NCBI RefSeq assembly: GCF_000710915.1
Contig: NZ_BAUA01000170.1
Location: 1-64,000, forward strand
Source: Nocardia brasiliensis IFM 10847
GTDB taxonomy: Bacteria > Actinomycetota > Actinomycetes > Mycobacteriales > Mycobacteriaceae
Reading direction: 5' to 3'
Length of the DNA: 64,000 nt
The notes below the pieces were generated by a model. The model was not told the origin of the DNA. It worked only from the letters and a program-made list of their open reading frames with translations, and made no database searches. Shown piece after piece: positions 8,863-16,976 of the stretch (position 1 is the stretch's first letter; each line of letters opens with the position of its first letter). Both the position numbers and the translations under genes were made by a program.

Positions 8863-9996
8863 ATGCGGGTTTCGTCGAAACAGGCGAAGGTGGTCGTGCT
8901 CGGTGGAGGCTATGCGGGTGTCGCGGCCGCGACCCGGCTGGCCCGGGCGAATACCGCGGTGACGCTGGTCAATCCGCGTGCCGAATTCGTCGAGCGGATC
9001 AGGTTGCACCAGTACGTCGCGGGCAATCACGCTGCGGTGTCACCGATGCGGAACCATCTGCCCGACACGGTCGAATTCCGGCACGACAGCGCCGGATTCA
9101 TCGATGCGCAGGCACGTAGGGTCGAGCTGCTCGATTCAGGAAGCCTCGAATACGACTACCTGGTCTATGCCGTGGGCAGCCGCGCGGGCCGCACCGGGAT
9201 CCCCGGTGCCGCCGAGTTCGCCGTGTCGGTGTCCACCTGGGAGGATGCGGTCGCAGCCCGTCAGCGATTGGACGCACTGCCGGATGGTGCGACCGTCACG
9301 GTGGTCGGCGGCGGATTGACCGGTATCGAAACCGCGGCCGAACTCAACGAACTGGATCGCTTCGCCGTGCGGCTGATCAGCGCCGGTTCGCTGGGCGCCA
9401 CACTGAACACCCACGCGCAGAACCGGTTACGGCGATACTTTCGCGAGGCCGGTGTGCTCGTCACGGAGAACACCCGGGTGGTCGAGATCTTCGACGACAA
9501 GCTCGTCCTCGACGACGGCCGTCACCTCGGCAGCGAACTCACCCTGGTGACAACGGCTTTCCAGGCACCCGAGCTGGCCGCAGGCAGTGGCCTGGCCACC
9601 ACACAGTCCGGTGCGCTGCAGGTTTCCGAAACCCTCGTCAGCACCAGCGCTTCGACTATCGTCGGCGCCGGTGACGGCTGCGCTTTCGCGGCACGCCCGC
9701 TGCGGATGAGCGCCCAGGCGGCCAACCCGACCGGGGTGCACGCCGCCGACACCGTGCTGGCATTGATCGATGGCCGCGAGCCGAAACCGGTGCGCCGCAA
9801 GTACGTCGGTCAGGCGATGAGCCTGGGCCGGCACAACGCCCTGATCCAGACCTCCGACCTGGCCGACCGGCCGCGCCGCCCGGTGCTGACCGGTCGCGTT
9901 GCCGCCGCCATAAAGGAACAGATCTGCAGCGCCACATTGGGTTTCGGCCACTTCGGGCCGCTGCGCTACAGCTGGTCCTGGCCTACCGGCCGATAG
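8863..9996 (+). CDS. FAD/NAD(P)-dependent oxidoreductase (NDH-2-like fold)
   Basis: A flavoprotein of about 377 residues with two Rossmann motifs: VVVLGGGYAGVAAATRLAR at the N-terminus (FAD) and VTVVGGGLTGIETAAEL near residue 145 (NAD(P)H). A third FAD-contact segment is TIVGAGDGCAF. This layout is shared by type II NADH dehydrogenases and related disulfide-reductase-fold enzymes; no C-terminal membrane helix is obvious. The ATG at 8863 is preferred because GGAGGGG ends eight bases upstream; GTGs at 8857 and 8860 are too close to it. It converges with the flavodoxin gene across a strong hairpin. Confidence 0.88.
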   Translation: MRVSSKQAKVVVLGGGYAGVAAATRLARANTAVTLVNPRAEFVERIRLHQYVAGNHAAVSPMRNHLPDTVEFRHDSAGFIDAQARRVELLDSGSLEYDYLVYAVGSRAGRTGIPGAAEFAVSVSTWEDAVAARQRLDALPDGATVTVVGGGLTGIETAAELNELDRFAVRLISAGSLGATLNTHAQNRLRRYFREAGVLVTENTRVVEIFDDKLVLDDGRHLGSELTLVTTAFQAPELAAGSGLATTQSGALQVSETLVSTSASTIVGAGDGCAFAARPLRMSAQAANPTGVHAADTVLALIDGREPKPVRRKYVGQAMSLGRHNALIQTSDLADRPRRPVLTGRVAAAIKEQICSATLGFGHFGPLRYSWSWPTGR

Positions 9997-10022
9997 CAGA
10001 CCGAGTCGGGTTCATGAATACC

Positions 10023-10066
10023 CTGACCCGCCGGGCACGCAGAACCGGAGAGTCCCGGCGGGTCAG
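10023..10066. terminator. Bidirectional terminator hairpin
   Basis: A perfect 13-bp inverted repeat, CTGACCCGCCGGG / CCCGGCGGGTCAG, with an 18-base loop. It sits between the converging oxidoreductase and flavodoxin genes. Confidence 0.8.
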
Positions 10067-10073
10067 CCGCGGG

Positions 10074-10547
10074 TCAGGAAATGGCGCCGTGGCGAGCGAG
10101 TAGTCCGGCGGCGAATTCACGCGCGGCATCCAGATCGGCGGCGTTGGGCCGCCCCTTCCGGATCCCACCGAAGATCTTGAACGGCGCGAAGGTGTCCAAC
10201 GCCCGGCTCGAGAACGTGTCGATCACCTCGAAGCCCTTCTCCTGCAACAGTTTGACCAAAGGGGCGGAGAAAGCGGTCGGTCCGGAGTCCTTGAAACCGC
10301 TGGACGCGAACACGAATGCCTTGCCGCGCTGTCCCGTCGGCAAGGCCGCAACGTACGCCAGCAGCTCCGGATAGAACTTCTGCAGGTGAATACCGGAGCC
10401 GAAGCCCACCACGTCGTAGGCGGAGAGGTCGGCAGCAGTGATGTCCGCCGGATCGACAACCCGTGCGTGCAGCACCCCGGCGATCACATCGGCGACTTTC
10501 TTGGTGTTGCCGTGGTACTTCGACTTGCACACGAGAACGGCCTTCAT
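10074..10547 (-). CDS. Flavodoxin-domain protein
   Basis: A 157-residue protein starting MKAVLVCKSKYHGNTKKVADVI. The SKYHGNTKK segment is the FMN phosphate-binding loop, followed by VVGFGSGIHLQKFYPELLAY and AFVFASSGF, the other two FMN loops. It resembles flavodoxin family proteins of the menaquinone-linked protoporphyrinogen oxidase type (HemG-like) and probably carries electrons or acts as a small quinone reductase. GAAAGGAGAG precedes the ATG. Exact substrate unknown. Confidence 0.88.
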   Translation of the reverse strand: MKAVLVCKSKYHGNTKKVADVIAGVLHARVVDPADITAADLSAYDVVGFGSGIHLQKFYPELLAYVAALPTGQRGKAFVFASSGFKDSGPTAFSAPLVKLLQEKGFEVIDTFSSRALDTFAPFKIFGGIRKGRPNAADLDAAREFAAGLLARHGAIS

Positions 10548-10959
10548 ACCAGCTCTCCTTTCAACTCACTCGAATTCGTCGTGATGCGCGGAAAGTCCGG
10601 CCACGAACTCCCGAATTCCACGGCACCCGCTCACTGTATCGAGACGGTTTGCCGAGTTGAATGATCCGAACGGCTATCAAGTGCACCTTTAGGACCACGG
10701 CGGCCGCGGGCAGCCCGGGTGGGTGCGGGCCGTTCATATGGGTGATGCTCGGCGCGGGTCAAGCGGCGCGAGAATTGAGACATCCATCCCGTTGCACGAC
10801 GCGACAGCACATGCCCTGCACCGGTGAAGTCGATCCCGGTAAACGCTCTGACCTCGGGCGATCCAGCTTCGGCGGCACGACGGGGACGACCCCGGCGACT
10901 TTTCCATTGCGCGAAAAGATATTTCGTGGCTTACTCGGCGGACCTCTAGCTTCGGCGGC
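10548..10959. promoter_or_regulatory. Divergent intergenic region, flavodoxin / amidase
   Basis: It contains the promoters of both divergent genes and no supported reading frame. A 13-base direct repeat, AGCTTCGGCGGCA, occurs at 10865-10877 and again at 10948-10960, where it overlaps the amidase start. It may be chance. Confidence 0.4.
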
Positions 10960-12411
10960 ATGGAGTGGAACTTTCTCTCGGCCGAAGAACTTTCGACTGC
11001 TTTGCGTGCCGGCGCGGTGTCCTCGGTGGAATTGACCGACGAGGCGATCGCCCGTATCGAGCGCGAGGACAAGGCGATCAACGCGATCTGTGTCCCGGAC
11101 TTCGACCGTGCGCGCGACGCCGCGCGCCATGCCGACGAGGAGCGCGCCCGCGGCGCGGATCTGCCGTTGCTCGGTATCCCGGTGACGGTCAAGGAGTGCT
11201 ACAACGTCGCCGGATTGCCTACCAACTGGGGTTTGCCCGAACACCGGAACTACCGGCCGGCCGAGGACGCGGTGCAGGTGTCGCGGCTGAAGGCGGCCGG
11301 TGCGGTGCTGCTCGGTAAGACCAACGTGCCGCCGGGGCTGCAAGGTCTGCAGAGCTACAACGAGATCTATGGCACCACCAATAATCCGTGGGATCACGAA
11401 CGCACGCCCGGTGGGTCCTCCGGCGGATCTGCGGCGGCTCTGGCGGCCGGCTTCGGCGCGCTGTCCATCGGCTCCGACATCGCCGGTTCGTTGCGCACCC
11501 CCGCGCATTTCTGCGGCGTCTACGGACACAAACCGACCCTCGGGCTGGTGGCGAACCGCGGCATGGTCGCGCCGCTCGCACCGGCGTTGCCGGTCGATCT
11601 CGACCTCGCGGTCGTCGGCCCGATGGCGCGCACCGCCCGCGACCTCGCGCTCCTGCTCGACGTGATGGCCGGACCGGATCCGCTGACGCGCGGCGTGGCG
11701 CACAAGTTGGCCCTACCGCCCGCACGCCATCAGCGGCTGAGTGAGTTCCGGGTCCTGGTCCTCGACGAGCACCCGTTCATTCCGACCGGGTCCGCGGTGC
11801 GGGCGGCGGTGCACCGGGTGGCCGATGCGTTGGTCGCCGGCGGTGCCGCCGTCGAACGGCACAGTCCGCTGCTGCCCGATCTGGCCGACGCGGCAACGCT
11901 CTACACCCAGTTGCTGTTCTCGGGCTCTGTCGCGCGTTTCCCCGTCGAAGCCGACGAGCAGCTGCGGATTCGCGCCGCCGAATTGCGCGCAGACGACCAG
12001 AGTCTCGACGCCTCGCGGCTGCGCGGGATGCTGTTCAGTCACCGCGACTGGATGGCGGCGAACGACCGTCGCGAACTCCATCGGCACGGCTGGCGGCAGT
12101 TCTTCGCCGAATTCGATGCCGTGGTGTGCCCGATCACGCCCACCCCCGCGTTCCCGCACGACCACAATCCCAACCTGCTGGACTGCCGGATCGATATCGA
12201 CGGTGTCGAATACCCCTTCTTCGACCAACTGGTCTGGGCCGGTCTGGCCACCATGCCCGGCCTGCCCGCCACGGCCATACCAGCAGGCTTGTCCCCCGCA
12301 GGCCTGCCGGTCGGCGTCCAGCTCATCGGCCCGGCGTTCGAGGACCGCACCCCGCTGCGGCTGGCCGAACTGCTCGAGCAGAGCATCGGCGGTTTCCAAC
12401 CGCCGCAATAG
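10960..12411 (+). CDS. Amidase signature (AS) family amidase
   Basis: This 483-residue hydrolase is the usual length for the family. The Ser-cisSer-Lys triad is visible: Lys in TVKECYN (about residue 75), the Gly/Ser-rich signature GGSSGGSAAALAAG (about 153-166) and the nucleophile segment GSDIAGSLRTP (about 172-182), followed by GVYGHKPT. It hydrolyses a carboxylic amide, but the substrate cannot be read from sequence, and no GatB or GatC partner lies beside it, so it is not the tRNA amidotransferase subunit. The ATG at 10960 has only a weak ribosome site. Confidence 0.93.
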   Translation: MEWNFLSAEELSTALRAGAVSSVELTDEAIARIEREDKAINAICVPDFDRARDAARHADEERARGADLPLLGIPVTVKECYNVAGLPTNWGLPEHRNYRPAEDAVQVSRLKAAGAVLLGKTNVPPGLQGLQSYNEIYGTTNNPWDHERTPGGSSGGSAAALAAGFGALSIGSDIAGSLRTPAHFCGVYGHKPTLGLVANRGMVAPLAPALPVDLDLAVVGPMARTARDLALLLDVMAGPDPLTRGVAHKLALPPARHQRLSEFRVLVLDEHPFIPTGSAVRAAVHRVADALVAGGAAVERHSPLLPDLADAATLYTQLLFSGSVARFPVEADEQLRIRAAELRADDQSLDASRLRGMLFSHRDWMAANDRRELHRHGWRQFFAEFDAVVCPITPTPAFPHDHNPNLLDCRIDIDGVEYPFFDQLVWAGLATMPGLPATAIPAGLSPAGLPVGVQLIGPAFEDRTPLRLAELLEQSIGGFQPPQ

Positions 12412-12469
12412 AGCGCACCGGTTCGCGTCACCGACACCCTGGCCGTCCCGTCGAGACCTTCGGGGCCGA

Positions 12470-12507
12470 ACGGCTGTGCGGCGCTGCATGTTCCACCGCA
12501 CAGCCGT
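12470..12507. terminator. Bidirectional terminator hairpin
   Basis: A perfect 12-bp inverted repeat, ACGGCTGTGCGG / CCGCACAGCCGT, with a 14-base loop, between the converging amidase and FAD monooxygenase genes. Confidence 0.8.
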
Positions 12508-12513
12508 CGGGGA

Positions 12514-13731
12514 CTACCGCATCGCCGCCACGTAGTCCTCGAGTTCGATGGCGGCCGCGGTCTCGCGGCTGTCCTCGAGCTGTTCGTCCATCGCGCTCTC
12601 CTCGTTGAGCAGCCGGTTGCGTGCGTCGAGCGCGTCGGCGGTCGGCGGTGCCAGGAACCGAGCGGTCGCCTGCCCACCTTCCTGGCAGGCGGTGACGTAG
12701 TCGCGAAGACGGGATTCGTACGCGTGGAACGCATTTCGGTGGTCGCCTTGGGCTGTGGCGAGTTCTCCGGCGAGGACGTACGCCGCGACCATCGCCGACC
12801 CGGTGCCCTTGCCGCCCAGGGTGGCGCCGGCGGCGGCATCGCCCAGCAGTACCGTCCGCCCGATGGACCAGGAGTCGACGTCGACGCGGCTGATGGAATC
12901 GAAATACAGCGTCGGCGTATCGGCCAAACCGTCCAGCAATGCGGCCGTTTCCCAGCCGATACCGCCGAACGTCTCGGCCAGGATCTTCTTCTGCCGGAAC
13001 GGATCACGATCATCATCGATCTTGTCGCCGGCGAAGAGGGCGTAGACGTCGATCTTCCCGGAACCGCCGGGACGGGGCACCGCCATGATCATCTTCCCCG
13101 GGACGTTGTACATCAACGCAGTGCCGTCGATCCCGACCTGATCGGCCGCCGTCCAAGCGGCTACGTAATAGCCCAGGTGGCTGACGAACCGCGACTCCGG
13201 CCCGAAAGCCAAGCGCCGCACCGTGGAATGCAGCCCGTCGGCACCCACGACGAGGTCGAACGTGCGCGATGGCGACCGCCGAAAGCCAACGCGCACAACA
13301 TCTTCGGATTCTTCCAGGGCGGCGACCGCATCGCCGAAGATGTACTCGGCACCGTCCCGCGTGTGCTCGTGCAGCACGCGTGTCAGATCGCCGAGCATGA
13401 TCTCGATCTGGCCGCCGCCCCACTCGATCGGAACCGCCGCGAGCCCGCGACCCGCCCCGTCGACGACCGTCGTCGGAACTCCGCCGGTCTGTAGCCCGCG
13501 TACGTCGTCCAGAATCCCCATCCGTTCCAGGACGGTCAGATGTGCCGCGCCGCGGAAGTCGACCGCGAAACCACTGTCGCGGCGCGAGGGCGCGGCTTCC
13601 ACCACGGTCGGCCGGCAGCCGTACCGGCTGAGCCAATACGCCAACGCCGATCCGGCGACGCTCCCGCCACAGATGAGAACGTTGCGGCCGCTCAGCGCGC
13701 GCTCGGGCGAGCGCAAAGAATGATCGAACAT
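12514..13731 (-). CDS. FAD-dependent monooxygenase (p-hydroxybenzoate hydroxylase fold)
   Basis: A 405-residue aromatic-hydroxylase-type flavoprotein. Motifs: NVLICGGSVAGSALAYWLSRYG (FAD ADP-binding, about residues 17-38), DLVVGADGLHSTVRR (DG motif, about 155-170) and RTVLLGDAAAGATLGGKGTG (GD motif, about 285). It resembles TetX-type and FAD-binding monooxygenases that hydroxylate aromatic or polyketide substrates. It stands alone, far from the polyketide cluster, and the substrate is unknown. A perfect small inverted repeat lies just upstream of its start. Confidence 0.9.
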   Translation of the reverse strand: MFDHSLRSPERALSGRNVLICGGSVAGSALAYWLSRYGCRPTVVEAAPSRRDSGFAVDFRGAAHLTVLERMGILDDVRGLQTGGVPTTVVDGAGRGLAAVPIEWGGGQIEIMLGDLTRVLHEHTRDGAEYIFGDAVAALEESEDVVRVGFRRSPSRTFDLVVGADGLHSTVRRLAFGPESRFVSHLGYYVAAWTAADQVGIDGTALMYNVPGKMIMAVPRPGGSGKIDVYALFAGDKIDDDRDPFRQKKILAETFGGIGWETAALLDGLADTPTLYFDSISRVDVDSWSIGRTVLLGDAAAGATLGGKGTGSAMVAAYVLAGELATAQGDHRNAFHAYESRLRDYVTACQEGGQATARFLAPPTADALDARNRLLNEESAMDEQLEDSRETAAAIELEDYVAAMR

Positions 13732-13739
13732 GATATGAG

Positions 13740-13754
13740 AGTGAATCCTTCACT
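13740..13754. promoter_or_regulatory. Small inverted repeat upstream of the FAD monooxygenase
   Basis: AGTGAA-TCC-TTCACT, perfect 6-bp arms, ending nine bases from the start codon at 13731. It could be an operator, or an mRNA hairpin covering the ribosome site, since GAAGGA lies within it. Confidence 0.4.
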
Positions 13755-13982
13755 GGTGCAGACAAATACGAACCACATGCACAAGGACACAGGCCGCTGA
13801 CACCAGCGCGATCTACTGCGGGCTAGAGCTGGAAACCCACCCCGGCGGTGCACAACGGCCCTTGCGGGCGCGTAGGCATGGACGTCACTCCCTCAAAACT
13901 CAACGATCATGAAAACCAGCGAAAAGCTAACCCGACAGCACAAGATCGGTCAAGCAACAGGCCGGGAAGCAGGGTAGTAGCA

Positions 13983-15071
13983 ATGTCACCTCACGCGGCG
14001 ACGACTCCCGACCTGTCACACCAGGCGCGACTGCGCGCCCACGGCGCCGTCTCCACTGCCCTGGCTCTGCACAGCGACTACGCGTTGCGCGAACTCGTGG
14101 ACGGGGCCGCACCGATCGGCGCCGGCATCGGCGGGAAGTCGGCGCTGCTGGAGGTCGCCGGAACCCCCGTCTTCGTGAAGCGAGTCCCCCTCGCCGACCT
14201 GGAACGGCAGCCGGAACACGTCCGGTCCACGGCGAACCTGTTCGACCTGCCGCTGTTCTGCCAATACGGCGTCGGGCTCCTCGGCGGGCCCGGCTTCGGG
14301 GCCTGGCGCGAACTCGCCGTGCACATCATGACGACGAACTGGGTGCTCGCGGCCGAACACGAGGGCTTCCCGTTGATGTATCACTGGCGGGTACTGCCGG
14401 ACAAGACGCCGCTGCCCGAGGAACTCGCCGACATCGACCGCGCCGTCGCCTATTGGGACGGCCGACCGCAGATACGCCACCGGATCGAGGCCATCCAGGA
14501 TGCTTCGTCGAGCATCGCGCTGTTTCTGGAGTACCTTCCGCAGAATCTGCACGAATGGTTGAACGCCCAGATAGAGGCGGGCGACGAAGCTGCCGACCGG
14601 GCCTGCGCCATGGTGGAGCGCGAACTGGCCGACGGCACGCAGTTCATGAACAGCCGCGGGCTGCTGCACCTCGACGCGCACTTCGAGAACATCCTGACCG
14701 ACGGTCGGCGCCTCTACTTCGGCGACTACGGCCTCGCGCTCTCCCGCGGATTCGAACTCTCGCCCGAGGAAGTCACGTTCTTCGACCAACACCAGAGCTA
14801 CGACCGCGGCTACACCGCCGCCTACCTGGTGAACTGGCTGATCGTCGCCCTGTACGGGCTGCCGCCGGGGGACCGGGAGGCGCGGGTCGAGATGGTGCGC
14901 ACCTTCGCCGAAGGCGAACCGCCGAAGGGTATTCCGGCGCAGGCCGCCGCGATCCTCACCCGGCACGCGCCCACCGCGGCGGCGATGTCGGCGTTCATAC
15001 GCGCGTTCCAGCAGGAGAGCCGAAGCACCCGGTACCCGGACCAGAAGATCCGCCGCCTGCTGAGTGAGTAG
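13983..15071 (+). CDS. Protein-kinase-fold phosphotransferase (kinase-like protein)
   Basis: A 362-residue protein with the catalytic segments of the protein kinase / aminoglycoside phosphotransferase superfamily: ALLEVAGTPVFVKRVPL (Lys strand, about residue 65), GLLHLDAHFENILTD (H-x-D-x4-N catalytic loop, about 223-237) and YFGDYGLALS (DYG in place of DFG). A separate domain of about 100 residues between the strand and catalytic loop is unlike classical Ser/Thr kinases. The start at 13983 (MSPHAATTPD) follows AGCAGGG; an upstream in-frame ATG at 13848 has little support. The substrate, protein or small molecule, is unknown. Confidence 0.8.
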   Translation: MSPHAATTPDLSHQARLRAHGAVSTALALHSDYALRELVDGAAPIGAGIGGKSALLEVAGTPVFVKRVPLADLERQPEHVRSTANLFDLPLFCQYGVGLLGGPGFGAWRELAVHIMTTNWVLAAEHEGFPLMYHWRVLPDKTPLPEELADIDRAVAYWDGRPQIRHRIEAIQDASSSIALFLEYLPQNLHEWLNAQIEAGDEAADRACAMVERELADGTQFMNSRGLLHLDAHFENILTDGRRLYFGDYGLALSRGFELSPEEVTFFDQHQSYDRGYTAAYLVNWLIVALYGLPPGDREARVEMVRTFAEGEPPKGIPAQAAAILTRHAPTAAAMSAFIRAFQQESRSTRYPDQKIRRLLSE

Positions 15072-15136
15072 GTCGCGGCTGTGCTTCGACCGCATGAACG
15101 CGTCTTTCGCGGGCGCGGCCCACGGCAGCGCTGCGA

Positions 15137-15955
15137 TCAGGCGAGGGATGGGGCGAGGTATTCCAGTGCATACCCGGTGCCAGAGGGCGTGACGCGGGCG
15201 ATGCCGGGTGAGTCGAGGTGGGCGCCGGCCACGTAGTGGTGTGGTCGGGTCAGTTGTTCGAGCAGCGACGCTCGTACAGTGCGGGCACCGGCTTGGTCGC
15301 CGTCGAACTCCCAGGTGATGTTCGGGCGCTCGAATTGGAGGGTGGGCACGTGCACCGTGTCGCCCCAGACAAGCAGGTGACCGGCGCTGCTGCGGGCGTT
15401 GTAGACGGTGTGGCCGGGGGTGTGGCCCGGTGTCGGGATCGCGGTGAGCCAGTCGGTGATCGCGACCTGTTCCGAAACCGGGACGACGCGGTCGCGCAGC
15501 GGCTCGAGCCGTCCCGTGAACACCGAGGTGTCGCCCGCGCCGATCCACACCCGCTCGAGTTCGGCAAACGCCTCCGTGCCGTCGGGCGCGATCAACCCGC
15601 TCACATGGTCTACGTGGCGGTGGGTGATGGCCACCTCGGTGACCTGCGCGCGATCGATACCCGCTTCGTCGAGTGCGTCGTAGATCGAACCCATGGTGGG
15701 CTCATGCCAGACATCGCACCCACCGGTGTCGATCAGCACCGATCGCGTGCCGTCGGTGACGAAGAAGGCGTTGACCGCCAGCCGCAAGTTCGCGTCGACC
15801 AGCGGCACGGACGCAGGCAGCTCCTCGAGCGGGCACCCGTCTTCACCGCGCAGCCGGGCCGGCGGCATATCGATGTACCCGTCTCGCAACGAAATCACTT
15901 GCAGTTCGCCGAATTCGAAGCTGGCATGGTGCCGCCCACTCGAGATCAAACGCAT
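15137..15955 (-). CDS. Metallo-beta-lactamase-fold hydrolase
   Basis: A hydrolase of about 272 residues. The metal site is THRHVDHVSGL (HxHxDH, about residue 110), with a further His in TPGHTPGHT and Asp in LVWGDTVH, so a dinuclear zinc site is probably complete. The family includes lactonases, glyoxalase II-like thioesterases and alkylsulfatases; LIDTGGCDVW and GHLLVWGDTVH resemble the lactonase-like branch. The ATG at 15955 follows GGAGGT very closely; an in-frame ATG at 15976 is the alternative. It follows the TetR gene on the same strand at a distance of about 125 bp. Confidence 0.88.
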   Translation of the reverse strand: MRLISSGRHHASFEFGELQVISLRDGYIDMPPARLRGEDGCPLEELPASVPLVDANLRLAVNAFFVTDGTRSVLIDTGGCDVWHEPTMGSIYDALDEAGIDRAQVTEVAITHRHVDHVSGLIAPDGTEAFAELERVWIGAGDTSVFTGRLEPLRDRVVPVSEQVAITDWLTAIPTPGHTPGHTVYNARSSAGHLLVWGDTVHVPTLQFERPNITWEFDGDQAGARTVRASLLEQLTRPHHYVAGAHLDSPGIARVTPSGTGYALEYLAPSLA

Positions 15956-16081
15956 GGCACCTCCGACGTCCAGCATGTTCGCTGATTCTTCTGCACCAGA
16001 ACCTACAGAGCCCGACGATCAGCGTCACATCCGAGATCGTTGTCGCCTGCCGGCACCGGGAATGCCGCGGTGGTCACACGG

Positions 16082-16738
16082 TCACATCGGATCGCCGAAC
16101 ACTCGGCGGGTGGCGTACACGAGCAGCGGTGTCACGCTGGGTAATTCGCTGATGCTGCGAGTGGTCATGCAGTGGCGGACACGGTCGTCGTAGCCGCCTA
16201 CGAGCAGATCGAACATTTCCGGTGACAGCTCGGGTAACGCCGGGTCATCTTGCTGTGCAAGGTGATACGCCCCGCGAACACGACCGGCGAACGCCGCGAG
16301 CATCTGCACGCGGCGGGCCGAGATAGCCGGGCCGGCGCCCAGGGATTCCACCAGTAGCGCCCATGCCGCAGCGGGTTCGGCCACCAGAACATCGATGAAG
16401 GCGTGCAGCGAGGCATCGATCCTGGCCCGCCAGTCCCCCGTGGAACGTTCGATACTGTCGTCGATCGCGCTGATCACCACGGGCAGCACCGCGTCGAAGG
16501 CGGCGAGGTAGCAATCCTCTTTGCCAGTGAATTGCTGATAGAAGGTGCGGCGGGAAACCCCGGAGCGATCCGCGATGTCAGTGATCGTGGTCGCGGCGTA
16601 GCCCTTGGCATGGAGGGCATCGAACAAGCCCAGGTGAATCCTGCCCCGCTGCGACGAAACGACATCCTCCCTGGTGAACCGATGTTTTCCACTAGGGAGG
16701 CGGTCACGCGAGATATTGAGCGGGGTCAAGGGCGCCAC
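16082..16738 (-). CDS. TetR-family transcriptional regulator
   Basis: A 218-residue regulator with the N-terminal helix-turn-helix TITDIADRSGVSRRTFYQQFTGKEDCYLAAF (about 51-81), the TetR signature, and an all-helical ligand domain. The GTG at 16738 gives an unusually long basic N-terminal extension, and the true start may be further in. It is divergent from the secreted lipase gene across a 238-bp region that holds an inverted repeat, so the lipase and its HTH partner are its likely targets. Confidence 0.9.
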   Translation of the reverse strand: MAPLTPLNISRDRLPSGKHRFTREDVVSSQRGRIHLGLFDALHAKGYAATTITDIADRSGVSRRTFYQQFTGKEDCYLAAFDAVLPVVISAIDDSIERSTGDWRARIDASLHAFIDVLVAEPAAAWALLVESLGAGPAISARRVQMLAAFAGRVRGAYHLAQQDDPALPELSPEMFDLLVGGYDDRVRHCMTTRSISELPSVTPLLVYATRRVFGDPM

Positions 16739-16811
16739 TGTTGCAGATTACCTCGTCTCCGGGACACCGGTCCGTTTACAAAACATAGCCAGCATGTTGC
16801 AGGAAGTTTCT

Positions 16812-16829
16812 GGAGACTATACAGTCTCC
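16812..16829. promoter_or_regulatory. Operator candidate between TetR and lipase genes
   Basis: GGAGACT-ATAC-AGTCTCC, perfect 7-bp arms with a 4-base spacer, about 75 bp upstream of the TetR start and 150 bp upstream of the lipase start. Its location in the divergent promoter suggests the TetR protein binds here. Confidence 0.55.
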
Positions 16830-16976
16830 CATAGACTGCAAAGGATACGAATCACCCGGCGCAGGTCAGAGGGCTCTCATCCGGATTTCCCGAGGCTCGC
16901 CCTGACGCCATCCGGCAACGGAACGAAAAACGGTACAGATCCGCACCAGAGGTTGTCTCCGAGAGCGAGGAAGCGA

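Noticed and set aside
10865..10960. 13-base direct repeat upstream of the amidase as an operator pair
   Set aside because: AGCTTCGGCGGCA is GC-rich and its second copy runs into the start codon; two copies could arise by chance, so I do not assign a function.
10759..11703. Minus-strand 314-codon frame
   Set aside because: It lies opposite the amidase and shows no family motif; the amidase signature on the plus strand explains the sequence.
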